From Paenibacillus aestuarii (GTDB taxonomy: Bacteria; Bacillota; Bacilli; Paenibacillales; NBRC-103111), in assembly GCF_027789125.1 (NCBI RefSeq), contig NZ_JAQFVF010000072.1:40611-104610 (forward strand): a stretch of 64,000 nt of DNA, written 5' to 3'. Positions 16,594 to 24,586 of the stretch are shown one piece after another. The position numbers and the translations under genes were made by a program. Under the pieces are notes generated by a model. The model ran no database searches. It worked only from the letters and a program-made list of their open reading frames with translations, and had not been told where the DNA came from. Each line of letters opens with the position of its first letter. Positions within the stretch are counted from its first letter, which is position 1.

Positions 16594-18009
16594 GTGTCTA
16601 AGCTTTGGGGTGGACGTTTTACGAAGCAAACCGACCAATTGGTCGAGGAATATACAGCATCGATCTTGTTCGACAAAGAGTTGGCGGAAGAAGATATTCA
16701 AGGCAGTCTGGCGCATGTTACGATGCTGGGCAAATGCGGCATTCTTCCGGCGGAAGATGTGGAGAAGATCAAAGATGGCCTGCATGAAGTGCAGCGGATG
16801 ATCCGCCGTGGCGAGCTGGAGTATACGGTTCAGAACGAAGACATTCACATGAATATCGAGAAAACGTTGATCGACCTGATCGGCCCAGTCGGCGGCAAGC
16901 TGCACACTGGCCGCAGCCGCAACGATCAGGTGGCCACGGACATGCACCTCTACCTGCGCAAGCGTGTGGTCGAGTTCGTCGGTCTCCTGATCAAGCTGCA
17001 GGAAGCCTTGCTTGAGCAAGCCAAGAACAATCTCGATACGATTGTTCCGGGTTATACGCATCTGCAGCGGGCGCAGCCGATTCTGTTCGCGCATCACATG
17101 ATGGCCTACGTCAGCATGTTCCAGCGCGATCTGGAGCGCTTGCAGGACAGCTACAAGCGCATCAATGTGCTGCCGCTCGGCGCAGGTGCGCTCGCCGGCA
17201 CGACGTTCCCGATCGACCGCCATTTCGTGGCCGAGCAGCTCGGGTTCGACCGCGTGTATGAGAACTCCCTGGATGCGGTTAGTGACCGCGACTTTATTCT
17301 GGAGTTCCTGTCGAACGCGTCGATGATTATGATGCACCTCTCGCGCTTCTGCGAGGAGATGGTGCTCTGGTCCAGCACCGAGTATGCGTTCATCGAACTC
17401 GATGATGCTTTCTGCACCGGCAGCTCGATCATGCCGCAGAAGAAGAACCCGGACGTAGCGGAGCTCGTCCGCGGTAAAACCGGCCGCGTGTATGGCAACC
17501 TGTTCGGTCTGATGACCGTACTGAAGTCGCTGCCGCTGGCGTACAACAAGGACATGCAGGAAGACAAGGAAGGCATGTTTGATACGGTTCGTACCCTGCA
17601 AGGCGCGCTTCAGCTGTTTTCTCCGATGGTGTCTACGATGAAAGTGAACACCGAGCGAATGAGACAAGCGGTCAACCAAGACTTCTCGAACGCGACGGAC
17701 ATCGCGGATTATCTGGTGAACAAAGGGCTGCCTTTCCGTCAAGCGCACGAAGTGATTGGCAAGACGGTGCTCTACTGCATCCAGAACAAAAAATATTTGC
17801 TCGATATGACCATCGAGGAATTTAAGACGTTCTCGACGCTGTTTGAATCCGATATTTATCAGGTGCTGCAGCCGGAGCAAGTCGTTAACGCCCGCAACGT
17901 GTACGGCGGTACAGCAAGCAATCAAGTCTCCGATGCAATCGGCCGTGCCGAGCAAGTGCTGCAAGAGTCCAACGCCTGGTTTCAAACGTATTTGGAGAAG
18001 AGCAAATAA
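16594..18009 (+). CDS. argH: Argininosuccinate lyase
   Basis: A 471-residue fumarase/aspartase-superfamily enzyme that splits argininosuccinate into arginine and fumarate. The signature is GSSIMPQKKNPD, and GRSRNDQVATD and TPGYTHLQRAQP-like (VPGYTHLQRAQP) blocks are intact. A TTG at 16564 opens the frame earlier, but GTG 16594 has GAGAGGGGA upstream and begins the family sequence MSKLWGGRF. Last gene of the arg cluster, closed by a strong bidirectional terminator. Confidence 0.97.
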   Translation: MSKLWGGRFTKQTDQLVEEYTASILFDKELAEEDIQGSLAHVTMLGKCGILPAEDVEKIKDGLHEVQRMIRRGELEYTVQNEDIHMNIEKTLIDLIGPVGGKLHTGRSRNDQVATDMHLYLRKRVVEFVGLLIKLQEALLEQAKNNLDTIVPGYTHLQRAQPILFAHHMMAYVSMFQRDLERLQDSYKRINVLPLGAGALAGTTFPIDRHFVAEQLGFDRVYENSLDAVSDRDFILEFLSNASMIMMHLSRFCEEMVLWSSTEYAFIELDDAFCTGSSIMPQKKNPDVAELVRGKTGRVYGNLFGLMTVLKSLPLAYNKDMQEDKEGMFDTVRTLQGALQLFSPMVSTMKVNTERMRQAVNQDFSNATDIADYLVNKGLPFRQAHEVIGKTVLYCIQNKKYLLDMTIEEFKTFSTLFESDIYQVLQPEQVVNARNVYGGTASNQVSDAIGRAEQVLQESNAWFQTYLEKSK

Positions 18010-18022
18010 CGCTCATCTTATG

Positions 18023-18067
18023 AAAAATCCTCCGGCCACTGAAAGAGTGAAGCCGGAGGATTTTTTT
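18023..18067. terminator. Bidirectional terminator between argH and the DUF4097 gene
   Basis: AAAAATCCTCCGGC (18023-18036) pairs with GCCGGAGGATTTTT (18052-18065). T-runs lie on both strands. It serves argH on plus and the convergent minus-strand gene, whose stop codon (18066-18068) touches the hairpin's end. Confidence 0.92.
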
Positions 18068-19007
18068 ATTTGCTGCTAACCCTTATGGAGCCAGTGTCGG
18101 TACGTACAGTCACTTTATTGCTGCCGTCGCCAATGGTCGCTTTCGCCTGGTGAGGATCGGTGTGCTGTGCGTTTACCCCGGGAATATCCAAGAACACTCT
18201 GCCTGTATCCGTGCTTAAGTCGAAACTTGCCGAGCTAGGCGGTGGCGTAAGATGCAGTTCAACGCTGCCTGTGTCCGTCGTCAGAGTGACATTGTTGCCG
18301 ATATCTTGAAGAGTGGCCTGAATGCTGCCTGTGTCCGCCTGCATAGCTACATCATCGCCCATATTATGGAGATTGGCTTCGATGCTGCCCGTATCCGTAG
18401 TTAAGCGGACATTGCCCTGCCCATCTTTGACCTCGATACGTCCCGTATCGGTCTGGAGGTTCAATTGTTTGCCTTCATATCGGTTAATCGTGATACTGCC
18501 GGTATCCGCATTCGCAGTCAGAGTCTCGGCTTTCACTTCTTTTAAGTCAATTGGACCCGTATCCGTCGTTAACGTTATCGCTTTGTAAAGTTTGTTCGGC
18601 AGGGTCACTTCGGTTCTCAGCCGGTTGCCATGATTGCTGATCAAGTTTTTGAGTTCCTCTAAATTAAAGCTGAAATGGGTCTTCTTGTCTTGGCATACAT
18701 TCACTTTCCAGCCGTTGGTTCCGACCGTCTCTGCTTCGACGGTGCAGTTCTCGGCGAGACTCGTTGTCGCTGCCCCGACTAGATGCACTTTGATTTCATC
18801 GGAGTCGCCGGGGATAAAAGTAATTCCCGCCCGCCCGCTGTTGATGCTAAGTGTATCAATATTCGCCGCGGCAATCTTCTTCTCGACATCTATGTTCGTC
18901 GTGCTTGCCGTCCAATCTGTGTCTCTAAATGAAATGGCGCTGCCAATGAGGCCAACGGCCAGACATGCGAAGCCCAGCACCAAGAAAAATTTCATTCCAC
19001 CATTCAC
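18066..19007 (-). CDS. DUF4097 repeat protein, membrane-anchored
   Basis: A 313-residue protein with an N-terminal membrane segment (FFLVLGFACLAVGLIGSAIS). A beta-helix-like body follows, in which a TDTGSI/TDTGRI motif recurs about eight times from ~148 to 310, typical of DUF4097. Function is unknown in the family; members often sit with DUF1700 and PadR regulators and are linked to envelope stress. GTG 19007 (or ATG 18995) follows a GGGGG ribosome site, three bases after the DUF1700 stop, so the pair is coupled. No PadR gene is next to it here. Confidence 0.8.
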   Translation of the reverse strand: MNGGMKFFLVLGFACLAVGLIGSAISFRDTDWTASTTNIDVEKKIAAANIDTLSINSGRAGITFIPGDSDEIKVHLVGAATTSLAENCTVEAETVGTNGWKVNVCQDKKTHFSFNLEELKNLISNHGNRLRTEVTLPNKLYKAITLTTDTGPIDLKEVKAETLTANADTGSITINRYEGKQLNLQTDTGRIEVKDGQGNVRLTTDTGSIEANLHNMGDDVAMQADTGSIQATLQDIGNNVTLTTDTGSVELHLTPPPSSASFDLSTDTGRVFLDIPGVNAQHTDPHQAKATIGDGSNKVTVRTDTGSIRVSSK

Positions 19008-19010
19008 GGT

Positions 19011-19766
19011 CTAAGCCCCCTTAATCAATTTGGCGTTGAAACGAATATATTTCCATGTCAATTTGAAATACCACTTAAACAGCCAGGAGCTGATGGTGGT
19101 CAGGATAATACCGACGCCGAAGCAAGCCAACATGGCGAAAAAGATCAGCCTCATGTCGCTGCCGGCATTGCCCAGGAAGCTCCCTATGACGCCGATGAGA
19201 GGCGCAATTAGCAAGGCAATTCCAGAGGTAAATAACGCTACCAGAGCGCCGAGAACTCCAAACCAAGGGGCTATGACAAACAACAGGTTGAAAAAGCCGA
19301 GTGCAATGCTCACGATGATCGCTTTAATGCCTGACTCCGGTCGCGTTGGATAAGGCGGGTACGGCGGTTGTTGATATTGTTGATATGCAAAAGCATGGCC
19401 ATAAGCGTGTGGATTCGCCTGGGTTTGTGCATGGGCTTGAGGTGCATGGCGCTCTGGCTGTTCATAACTTGGCGGAGTGACCGGCGACGGTTCGGGTCTG
19501 CGGGGAGGGAGTTCCGGCTCCTCGGCCTTTGCTTTTCTCACCGAATCGGAAGGGCTTGGAGCAGGCTCTGCCGCTGCTTCCTTAGCGGCTTCCCAATTCG
19601 GTACGCGTGGATAGCCGAGCGAAGCCGCGACATCCTCTTCGTTTTTGCCGTTCTCCATGGCTTTTTGAAACAGTTCTTCATAAACCGTCAATATATTTTG
19701 TCGTTCCTTTTCAGGAAGACCGCGTAGTCGATAGTTTAATTCCTTGAAATAGTCGTATTTACTCAT
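19011..19766 (-). CDS. DUF1700-family membrane protein
   Basis: A 251-residue protein. Residues 1-55 form the DUF1700 helical domain (YFKELNYRLRGLPEKERQNIL…, then EEDVAASLGYP). Residues 60-150 are a low-complexity Pro/Gln/His/Tyr-rich linker, and ~152-245 contain three hydrophobic segments. The homologous domain occurs in proteins cotranscribed with DUF4097 partners. ATG 19766 is preferred because AAGGAGG lies eight bases upstream; the frame continues upstream to 19820 without a ribosome site. Function is unknown; a role in envelope sensing or assembly is inference. Confidence 0.78.
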   Translation of the reverse strand: MSKYDYFKELNYRLRGLPEKERQNILTVYEELFQKAMENGKNEEDVAASLGYPRVPNWEAAKEAAAEPAPSPSDSVRKAKAEEPELPPRRPEPSPVTPPSYEQPERHAPQAHAQTQANPHAYGHAFAYQQYQQPPYPPYPTRPESGIKAIIVSIALGFFNLLFVIAPWFGVLGALVALFTSGIALLIAPLIGVIGSFLGNAGSDMRLIFFAMLACFGVGIILTTISSWLFKWYFKLTWKYIRFNAKLIKGA

Positions 19767-19814
19767 CGTCGTTCCTCCTTCAGTCTTGCTCATGTATATA
19801 TCATAAAATAAAAA

Positions 19815-19850
19815 AGTCATAATGACCTAGTATCTAGAGTCATATGACCT
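19815..19850 (-). promoter_or_regulatory. Duplicated palindromic operator upstream of DUF1700
   Basis: On the minus strand two near-identical palindromes occur: AGGTCATATGACT (19850-19838) and AGGTCATTATGACT (19828-19815), separated by nine bases. They lie between the VanW-like gene and DUF1700, 50-85 bases before its start. The spacing suggests a dimeric repressor bound twice. The regulator is unknown. Confidence 0.5.
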
Positions 19851-19890
19851 GTCACGGGAATTCGTATGCAGTTGAAAGTTTGGCTTGTAC

Positions 19891-21354
19891 TCAGCGAGAG
19901 TTAGGGCCCTTTACGCCATCCTCCAGGATCGGAGCCTGGTTCTTGTTCGGATTGTTGTCCTCCGGTTGATCGTCCGCACGATTGGAAGCGAAGAGGGCAG
20001 GTACCGGGGCATAGCGGTCCTTGGAGATGAGCTCTTTACTGACGACGCTGCCGTTCACTTTTTTGTAGCGGTAAGTTTCGACAACATACCCTTCTTTCCC
20101 TTTGCTGATCAGCTTCGTAGCGCCGCGCTTAATGTTCGGATTGTGCACATATTGAATGGTTGGCTGAATGGTTTCAATGACCTTGGATTCGATATCGTAC
20201 GAGTCTGAGGGGGGCATGTGGCCATAAAGCTTCACTGTCACGTTGTTGTCCGTCGTTACAGCTCGAATGAGCAGGTAAGCTCCCATGTTGTTGCGGAACT
20301 TGAAGTTAATATATCCGTTGGCGAAAGTGGCATCTTGGCCTAAAGGAACGTAGCTGACAGGCAGCGAATGGTTCCGCCGTTCGACAATTTCCAAGCCGCT
20401 GCGCAGGACAGCGTTATACAAGGTGGAGGATACTTGACAAATGCCGCCTCCCACGCCGGGAACAAGCTTGCCGTTCAAGATAACGGGTGCCTCCTGATAG
20501 CCGAATTTGGCTTCGGTTTGTTCAATGATTTTACTATAGTCAAAAATGTCTCCCGGCGCCAGCAGCATGTCCTGAATCGTTGTTGCTGTGGAACGGATAT
20601 TGTGGATGCGTCCTGAACCGGAGAGCGGGAATGAGGTCGTGAATTCGATGATTTTGCGGTCTACGCCCTGCTTCTGGAGGGATTCGACTGTCACAGCCGG
20701 CGCTTCCGTATAGAAGGGAAGCGTCACGTTGAGCGGTTGGCTGGCTGGCGGCTTGTCCGTAAAAGAGGGCAGCTTTGCGCTAAGTTCTTTGTTCAAGGTG
20801 ATGGTGTCGAAACGCAGCACACTGCGTTCCGGCTCATAGCGGATAGAATCATTCGGATCGACAATGCGGCGGGCTCCCAAGGGCTGAATGGCATAGAGCT
20901 CCTTCCATGACTGCCGCACCGCGGCATTGAGCTTGTCAGGGTCTATCGTCAATGGCAGGGATATCTTGGCGTGGCGCAGGGACCATCTGGCCTCGATCCG
21001 CTCTGTGAGTGTCCCTTGAAATAAGCGCTGCATGGCTTGATCTAGCGCGCCTCGCTGCACGACTAAGCCTAGTTGTGATAGGGTTAGGTCTTTGCTTGCG
21101 ACGTCCGGATGTGAAGAGACGAGATGGACGGGAAGTGAGGCATACTGCTTGAGCTGATGATCGAATTGCTCCTGAAACTGCGCGTGTGTGAGGCCTCCGG
21201 CTTGCCACCCGGCAACTTGAAACTGAGCGGGGAGCTTATCGCCAGATCCATAGATATAGAGAGCGCCGCAGCTGGCTCCTGCCAGTGAGGCAACAAGTGC
21301 AAGAGCAAGGAGATGCTTTCGAGATAACGATCCGAAGGAAGGAGTGTGCGACAT
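19891..21354 (-). CDS. VanW-family exported protein
   Basis: A 487-residue protein with an N-terminal membrane anchor (KHLLALALVASLAGASCGALYIY, ~14-36). The VanW domain lies at ~275-400, recognised by LAPGDIFDYSKIIEQTEAKFGY, GVGGGICQVSSTLYNAVL and FANGYINFKFRN. VanW proteins occur beside some glycopeptide-resistance genes, but their role is undefined; this chromosomal, multi-domain form is common in Paenibacillus and Bacillus. The ATG start at 21354 has AAAGGAG upstream. It is transcribed toward DUF1700 with no terminator seen in the 124-base gap. Confidence 0.85.
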   Translation of the reverse strand: MSHTPSFGSLSRKHLLALALVASLAGASCGALYIYGSGDKLPAQFQVAGWQAGGLTHAQFQEQFDHQLKQYASLPVHLVSSHPDVASKDLTLSQLGLVVQRGALDQAMQRLFQGTLTERIEARWSLRHAKISLPLTIDPDKLNAAVRQSWKELYAIQPLGARRIVDPNDSIRYEPERSVLRFDTITLNKELSAKLPSFTDKPPASQPLNVTLPFYTEAPAVTVESLQKQGVDRKIIEFTTSFPLSGSGRIHNIRSTATTIQDMLLAPGDIFDYSKIIEQTEAKFGYQEAPVILNGKLVPGVGGGICQVSSTLYNAVLRSGLEIVERRNHSLPVSYVPLGQDATFANGYINFKFRNNMGAYLLIRAVTTDNNVTVKLYGHMPPSDSYDIESKVIETIQPTIQYVHNPNIKRGATKLISKGKEGYVVETYRYKKVNGSVVSKELISKDRYAPVPALFASNRADDQPEDNNPNKNQAPILEDGVKGPNSR

Positions 21355-21498
21355 ATTCAGCGGCTCCTTTGTATTGATTTTTGAAGCAGGCGCAAGTGTG
21401 CCTGTATTCTATTTGTATAGCGGACTAGCGGTATTTAGTACATATTCTAGCTGGAGGGATTTTGCTATTCGGCAAAACTCTCATTCTGACGCAAATAA

Positions 21499-21507
21499 TG
21501 ATATAAT
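21499..21507 (+). promoter_or_regulatory. Extended -10 promoter of ftsEX
   Basis: TGATATAAT (21499-21507) is a perfect extended -10 with no good -35. It would give a leader of about 90 bases before ftsE. Confidence 0.5.
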
Positions 21508-21602
21508 AAGGGTAATCCGCGCTAATGTATGGGAATTCTAAAGGATTTTCGGCCTTTATGTCGAATACGTAGGGGCTATCTATTAAACTAGGATGTGATA
21601 TT

Positions 21603-22289
21603 GTGATCGAAATGCAGGACGTATGGAAAACGTACTCCAACGGCACTCATGCATTGAGAGGGATTAATATAAAAGTGGACCGCAACGAGTTCGTCTATGT
21701 TGTCGGGCCATCCGGCGCTGGTAAATCTACTTTTATGAAATTAATGTATAGAGAAGAGAAGCCTACGAAAGGGCAAATCTTCGTTAACGGATTTAATTTG
21801 GATAAATTAAAACAACGAAAAATTCCGTATGTCAGAAGAAATATCGGCGTTATTTTCCAAGATTTCCGTTTGTTGCCTAAGCTTAACGTGTTTGAAAATA
21901 TTGCTTTTGCTATGGAAGTCATTGAAGCCCCGAAAAAGCAAATTAAGAAGCGCACAATGGAAGTTTTGGAGCTTGTAAAACTAAAAGATAAAGCGAATTC
22001 GCTGCCATCTCAGCTTTCGGGCGGCGAACAGCAGCGCGTGGCTATTGCCCGGGCAATAATTAATAATCCAGCCGTCATTATCGCCGATGAACCGACAGGA
22101 AATCTCGACCCTGAAACCTCTTGGGGCATCATGAAATTGATGGAGGAAATTAATTTCCGCGGCACAACGATCGTTATGGCTACACACAACAAAGAAATCG
22201 TCAACACGATGCGTAAACGGGTTATCGCCATTGAACAAGGGCTTATCGTTCGTGACGAGATACGAGGGGAGTACGGCTATGAAGATTAG
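21603..22289 (+). CDS. ftsE: Cell-division ABC ATPase FtsE
   Basis: A 228-residue ABC ATPase with Walker A VGPSGAGKSTFMKLMYRE, signature LSGGEQQRVAIARAI and Walker B AVIIADEPTGNLD. With FtsX it controls peptidoglycan hydrolases during division and elongation; in Bacillus it activates CwlO and affects sporulation. GTG 21603 is chosen, with AGGA about eight bases upstream. It overlaps ftsX by 11 bases. The next gene, an M23 hydrolase with a coiled coil, is a likely target. Confidence 0.97.
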   Translation: MIEMQDVWKTYSNGTHALRGINIKVDRNEFVYVVGPSGAGKSTFMKLMYREEKPTKGQIFVNGFNLDKLKQRKIPYVRRNIGVIFQDFRLLPKLNVFENIAFAMEVIEAPKKQIKKRTMEVLELVKLKDKANSLPSQLSGGEQQRVAIARAIINNPAVIIADEPTGNLDPETSWGIMKLMEEINFRGTTIVMATHNKEIVNTMRKRVIAIEQGLIVRDEIRGEYGYED

Positions 22290-23196
22290 TACTTTTACTC
22301 GGCATTTAAGGGAAGGGACTCGCAATGTAATCCGAAATGGATGGATGACGTTCGCTTCGATCTGTTCGATTGCGATTTCATTGTTTATTCTTGGTGTTTT
22401 TGTGCTCATCACTTTGAATGTGAACGATATTGCCAGCCAGATTGAGAAACAAGTTGAAATTAACGTTTATCTTGAGGTTAACACGCCTCAGTCGCAGATT
22501 GATATATTGCAAGGCCAGATCAAGGCGATACCCGAGGTGAAGAGCATCAAGTTCGTCTCCAAGGAAGAAGGCCTGATTTATCTCCGCGACAAGCTTGGGG
22601 AGAGTGGCAAGGCGTTATTGGAAGGCTTTGATGGTGAAAATAATCCGCTCAATGATGCCTTTACTATTGAGGTTAACGATCCGAGGAATGTAGCGGCCGT
22701 TGCCGATCAGATTAGCGCGCTTAACCAAGATAAAGATCCTAAACCTATTTACAAAGTGAATTATGGTAAAGGCACGGTTGAAACGCTGTTTAAAGTAACC
22801 GAAATTGTACGTTGGGTTGGCTTCGGTATTGTGATTTTATTGTCGTTCACCGCGGTTTTTCTCATTGCGAATACGATCAAGCTCACCATTCTTGCAAGAC
22901 GCAAAGAGATTGCGATCATGAAGCTCGTTGGAGCGACCAATTCATTCATTCGCTGGCCATTTTTTATTGAAGGAGCGTTACTTGGTGTGATTGGCTCGGT
23001 CATCCCGCTGGCCCTCATTTTAGGCGGATATTGGAAGCTATTGAACACAGGCTCTATTGATCTCAGCCTACTTATGATTAAACTAACGCCATTCAATCAA
23101 ATCTCCCCCACATTGTCAGCCCTGTTGTTAGGGATCGGTATTGTCATTGGTATTTGGGGAAGCTTGATTTCTGTGCGCAAATTTTTAAAAGTTTAA
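22279..23196 (+). CDS. ftsX: Cell-division membrane protein FtsX
   Basis: A 305-residue permease-like protein. It has a cytoplasmic N-terminus, TM1 at ~22-47 (FASICSIAISLFILGVFVLI), an extracellular domain ~48-180 and three C-terminal membrane segments ending in VRKFLKV. It couples FtsE ATP hydrolysis to an outside murein hydrolase. ATG 22279 has GAGGGGAG upstream; a TTG at 22231 inside ftsE lacks support. Confidence 0.97.
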   Translation: MKISTFTRHLREGTRNVIRNGWMTFASICSIAISLFILGVFVLITLNVNDIASQIEKQVEINVYLEVNTPQSQIDILQGQIKAIPEVKSIKFVSKEEGLIYLRDKLGESGKALLEGFDGENNPLNDAFTIEVNDPRNVAAVADQISALNQDKDPKPIYKVNYGKGTVETLFKVTEIVRWVGFGIVILLSFTAVFLIANTIKLTILARRKEIAIMKLVGATNSFIRWPFFIEGALLGVIGSVIPLALILGGYWKLLNTGSIDLSLLMIKLTPFNQISPTLSALLLGIGIVIGIWGSLISVRKFLKV

Positions 23197-23260
23197 TAGA
23201 TTCGTGTTCACTAGACTCATAGTCCGGGCTAAGATTTGGAAAAGTAGGGAGGCTATTTGA

Positions 23261-24451
23261 TTGAAGAAGAAAATTCTACCCTTGTTGCTGTCCGTAGGGA
23301 TTGCCAGTACGCTGGCGATTCCCTATGCGGGCTATGCCGCATCAGCAACAGAAAAGATCGATCAGCAGCTGTCTCAGCTAAAGAAGAAGAAGCAGGAAGT
23401 GCAGCAGAAGGCCGATGACGCGCAGAACCAAATGTCGAAGGTGCAAACGGAGAAAGACCAAACAACCAAGGACATGAATATGCTTATCGCGCAAGTGAAT
23501 GAAGCGAGCAAGAAGCTTACAGAGCTGAATAATCAGATCGATAAAGTGTCAGATGATTTGGAAGAAAACGGAAAACAATTGGACGAAGCTGAAGCGCGTG
23601 TGGAGACGCGCGATCAGATGTTAAAGTCTCGCTTGCGTTTAATGTATATGAATGGTTTCGTTTCGTATATGGATGTGCTGATGAGCGCCACGAATTTCTC
23701 TGATTTCCTGAATCGTCTGGAAGCTTTGAAATCAATCGTAAATCAAGATAAAGAGATTCTGGTCGCCAATCAAAAAGACCGCGACACCGTCGAACAGAAG
23801 AAGAAAGAAACCGAGCAGGAGCTTGAAAATGTCAAAGCTCTTTACGCGGAAGCGGATAAGGTGCGGATGGACTTGCAGTCCAAGGAGAAAGAGAAGGAAG
23901 TCAAGATTGCTTCTCTCTCCAAGCAGGAGAAAGTGCTGGAAGACATCTCCGAGGAAAGCGAGCGCGAGGTTACGCAAATTGCTAGACAAGAGGCTGCCTT
24001 GCAAGAGAAAAAGCGCGCTGCATCCAACGCCAAGTCGCCATTCACCTATTCAGGCGGTAAACTGGGATACCCGTTGGCGGTTCAAGCGCCGATTACATCG
24101 GATTTCGTGAACCGGATCAATCCGGTGACCGGCAGGCCGGAAAACCATAAAGGCATCGACTTGGGCGCGCCGAAAGGCACGGAAATTCGCGCCGCCGAGA
24201 ATGGCACCGTAATCTACGCATCATGGATGAACGGCTATGGCAATTACATCATTCTGAACCACGGCAATGGTCTGTGGACCGCCTATGGCCATATTATGAA
24301 TGATGGTATTTATGTGAAGGTCGGAGATACGGTAAAGCGCGGCCAAAGGATTGCAGGAGTCGGCTCTACAGGGCAATCAACCGGGTATCACTTACATTTT
24401 GAAGTGCGCGTGAACGAAGTACCTGTGGATCCAAAGCCCTATTTGAGATAG
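23261..24451 (+). CDS. M23 murein hydrolase with coiled coil (EnvC-like)
   Basis: A 396-residue secreted protein. It has a signal peptide ending near AGYAASA (~26), a long charged coiled coil at ~30-255, and a C-terminal LytM/M23 domain with zinc motifs HKGIDLG and HLHFEV. Both metal-binding motifs are intact, so catalysis is likely, unlike degenerate EnvC activators. The coiled coil downstream of ftsEX suggests control by FtsEX, as for EnvC or CwlO; that is inferred. The start is TTG 23261 with GGGAGG upstream. Confidence 0.9.
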   Translation: MKKKILPLLLSVGIASTLAIPYAGYAASATEKIDQQLSQLKKKKQEVQQKADDAQNQMSKVQTEKDQTTKDMNMLIAQVNEASKKLTELNNQIDKVSDDLEENGKQLDEAEARVETRDQMLKSRLRLMYMNGFVSYMDVLMSATNFSDFLNRLEALKSIVNQDKEILVANQKDRDTVEQKKKETEQELENVKALYAEADKVRMDLQSKEKEKEVKIASLSKQEKVLEDISEESEREVTQIARQEAALQEKKRAASNAKSPFTYSGGKLGYPLAVQAPITSDFVNRINPVTGRPENHKGIDLGAPKGTEIRAAENGTVIYASWMNGYGNYIILNHGNGLWTAYGHIMNDGIYVKVGDTVKRGQRIAGVGSTGQSTGYHLHFEVRVNEVPVDPKPYLR

Positions 24452-24512
24452 ATGAACTTGGTTATAAAACAGGGAGAGCTTGTCATATACTAAGCAAGCG
24501 GACACGAATGGA

Positions 24513-24543
24513 AGCGGGCTCGTGGAACATTGCGCAGCCCGCT
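24513..24543 (+). other. Hairpin between the M23 hydrolase gene and ctpB
   Basis: AGCGGGCT (24513-24520) pairs with AGCCCGCT (24536-24543), followed only by TT. It may be a weak terminator or processing hairpin. Confidence 0.45.
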
Positions 24544-24586
24544 TTCCGCATAAATGGGTTTCAAGAAAAAGGTGGTGACTCACGCT

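Noticed and set aside
16498..17985. Minus-strand open frame of 495 codons opposite argH
   Set aside because: Mirror of a conserved gene, with no motifs and no matching ribosome site; argH is certain.
18100..18560. Direct repeats in the DUF4097 gene as a CRISPR or tandem-repeat element
   Set aside because: The repeats follow the reading frame (TDTGSI units) with irregular spacing; they are protein repeats.
24554..24586. ATG 24554 as ctpB start
   Set aside because: No ribosome site upstream; AAAGGTGG lies inside the extra codons and fits GTG 24587.
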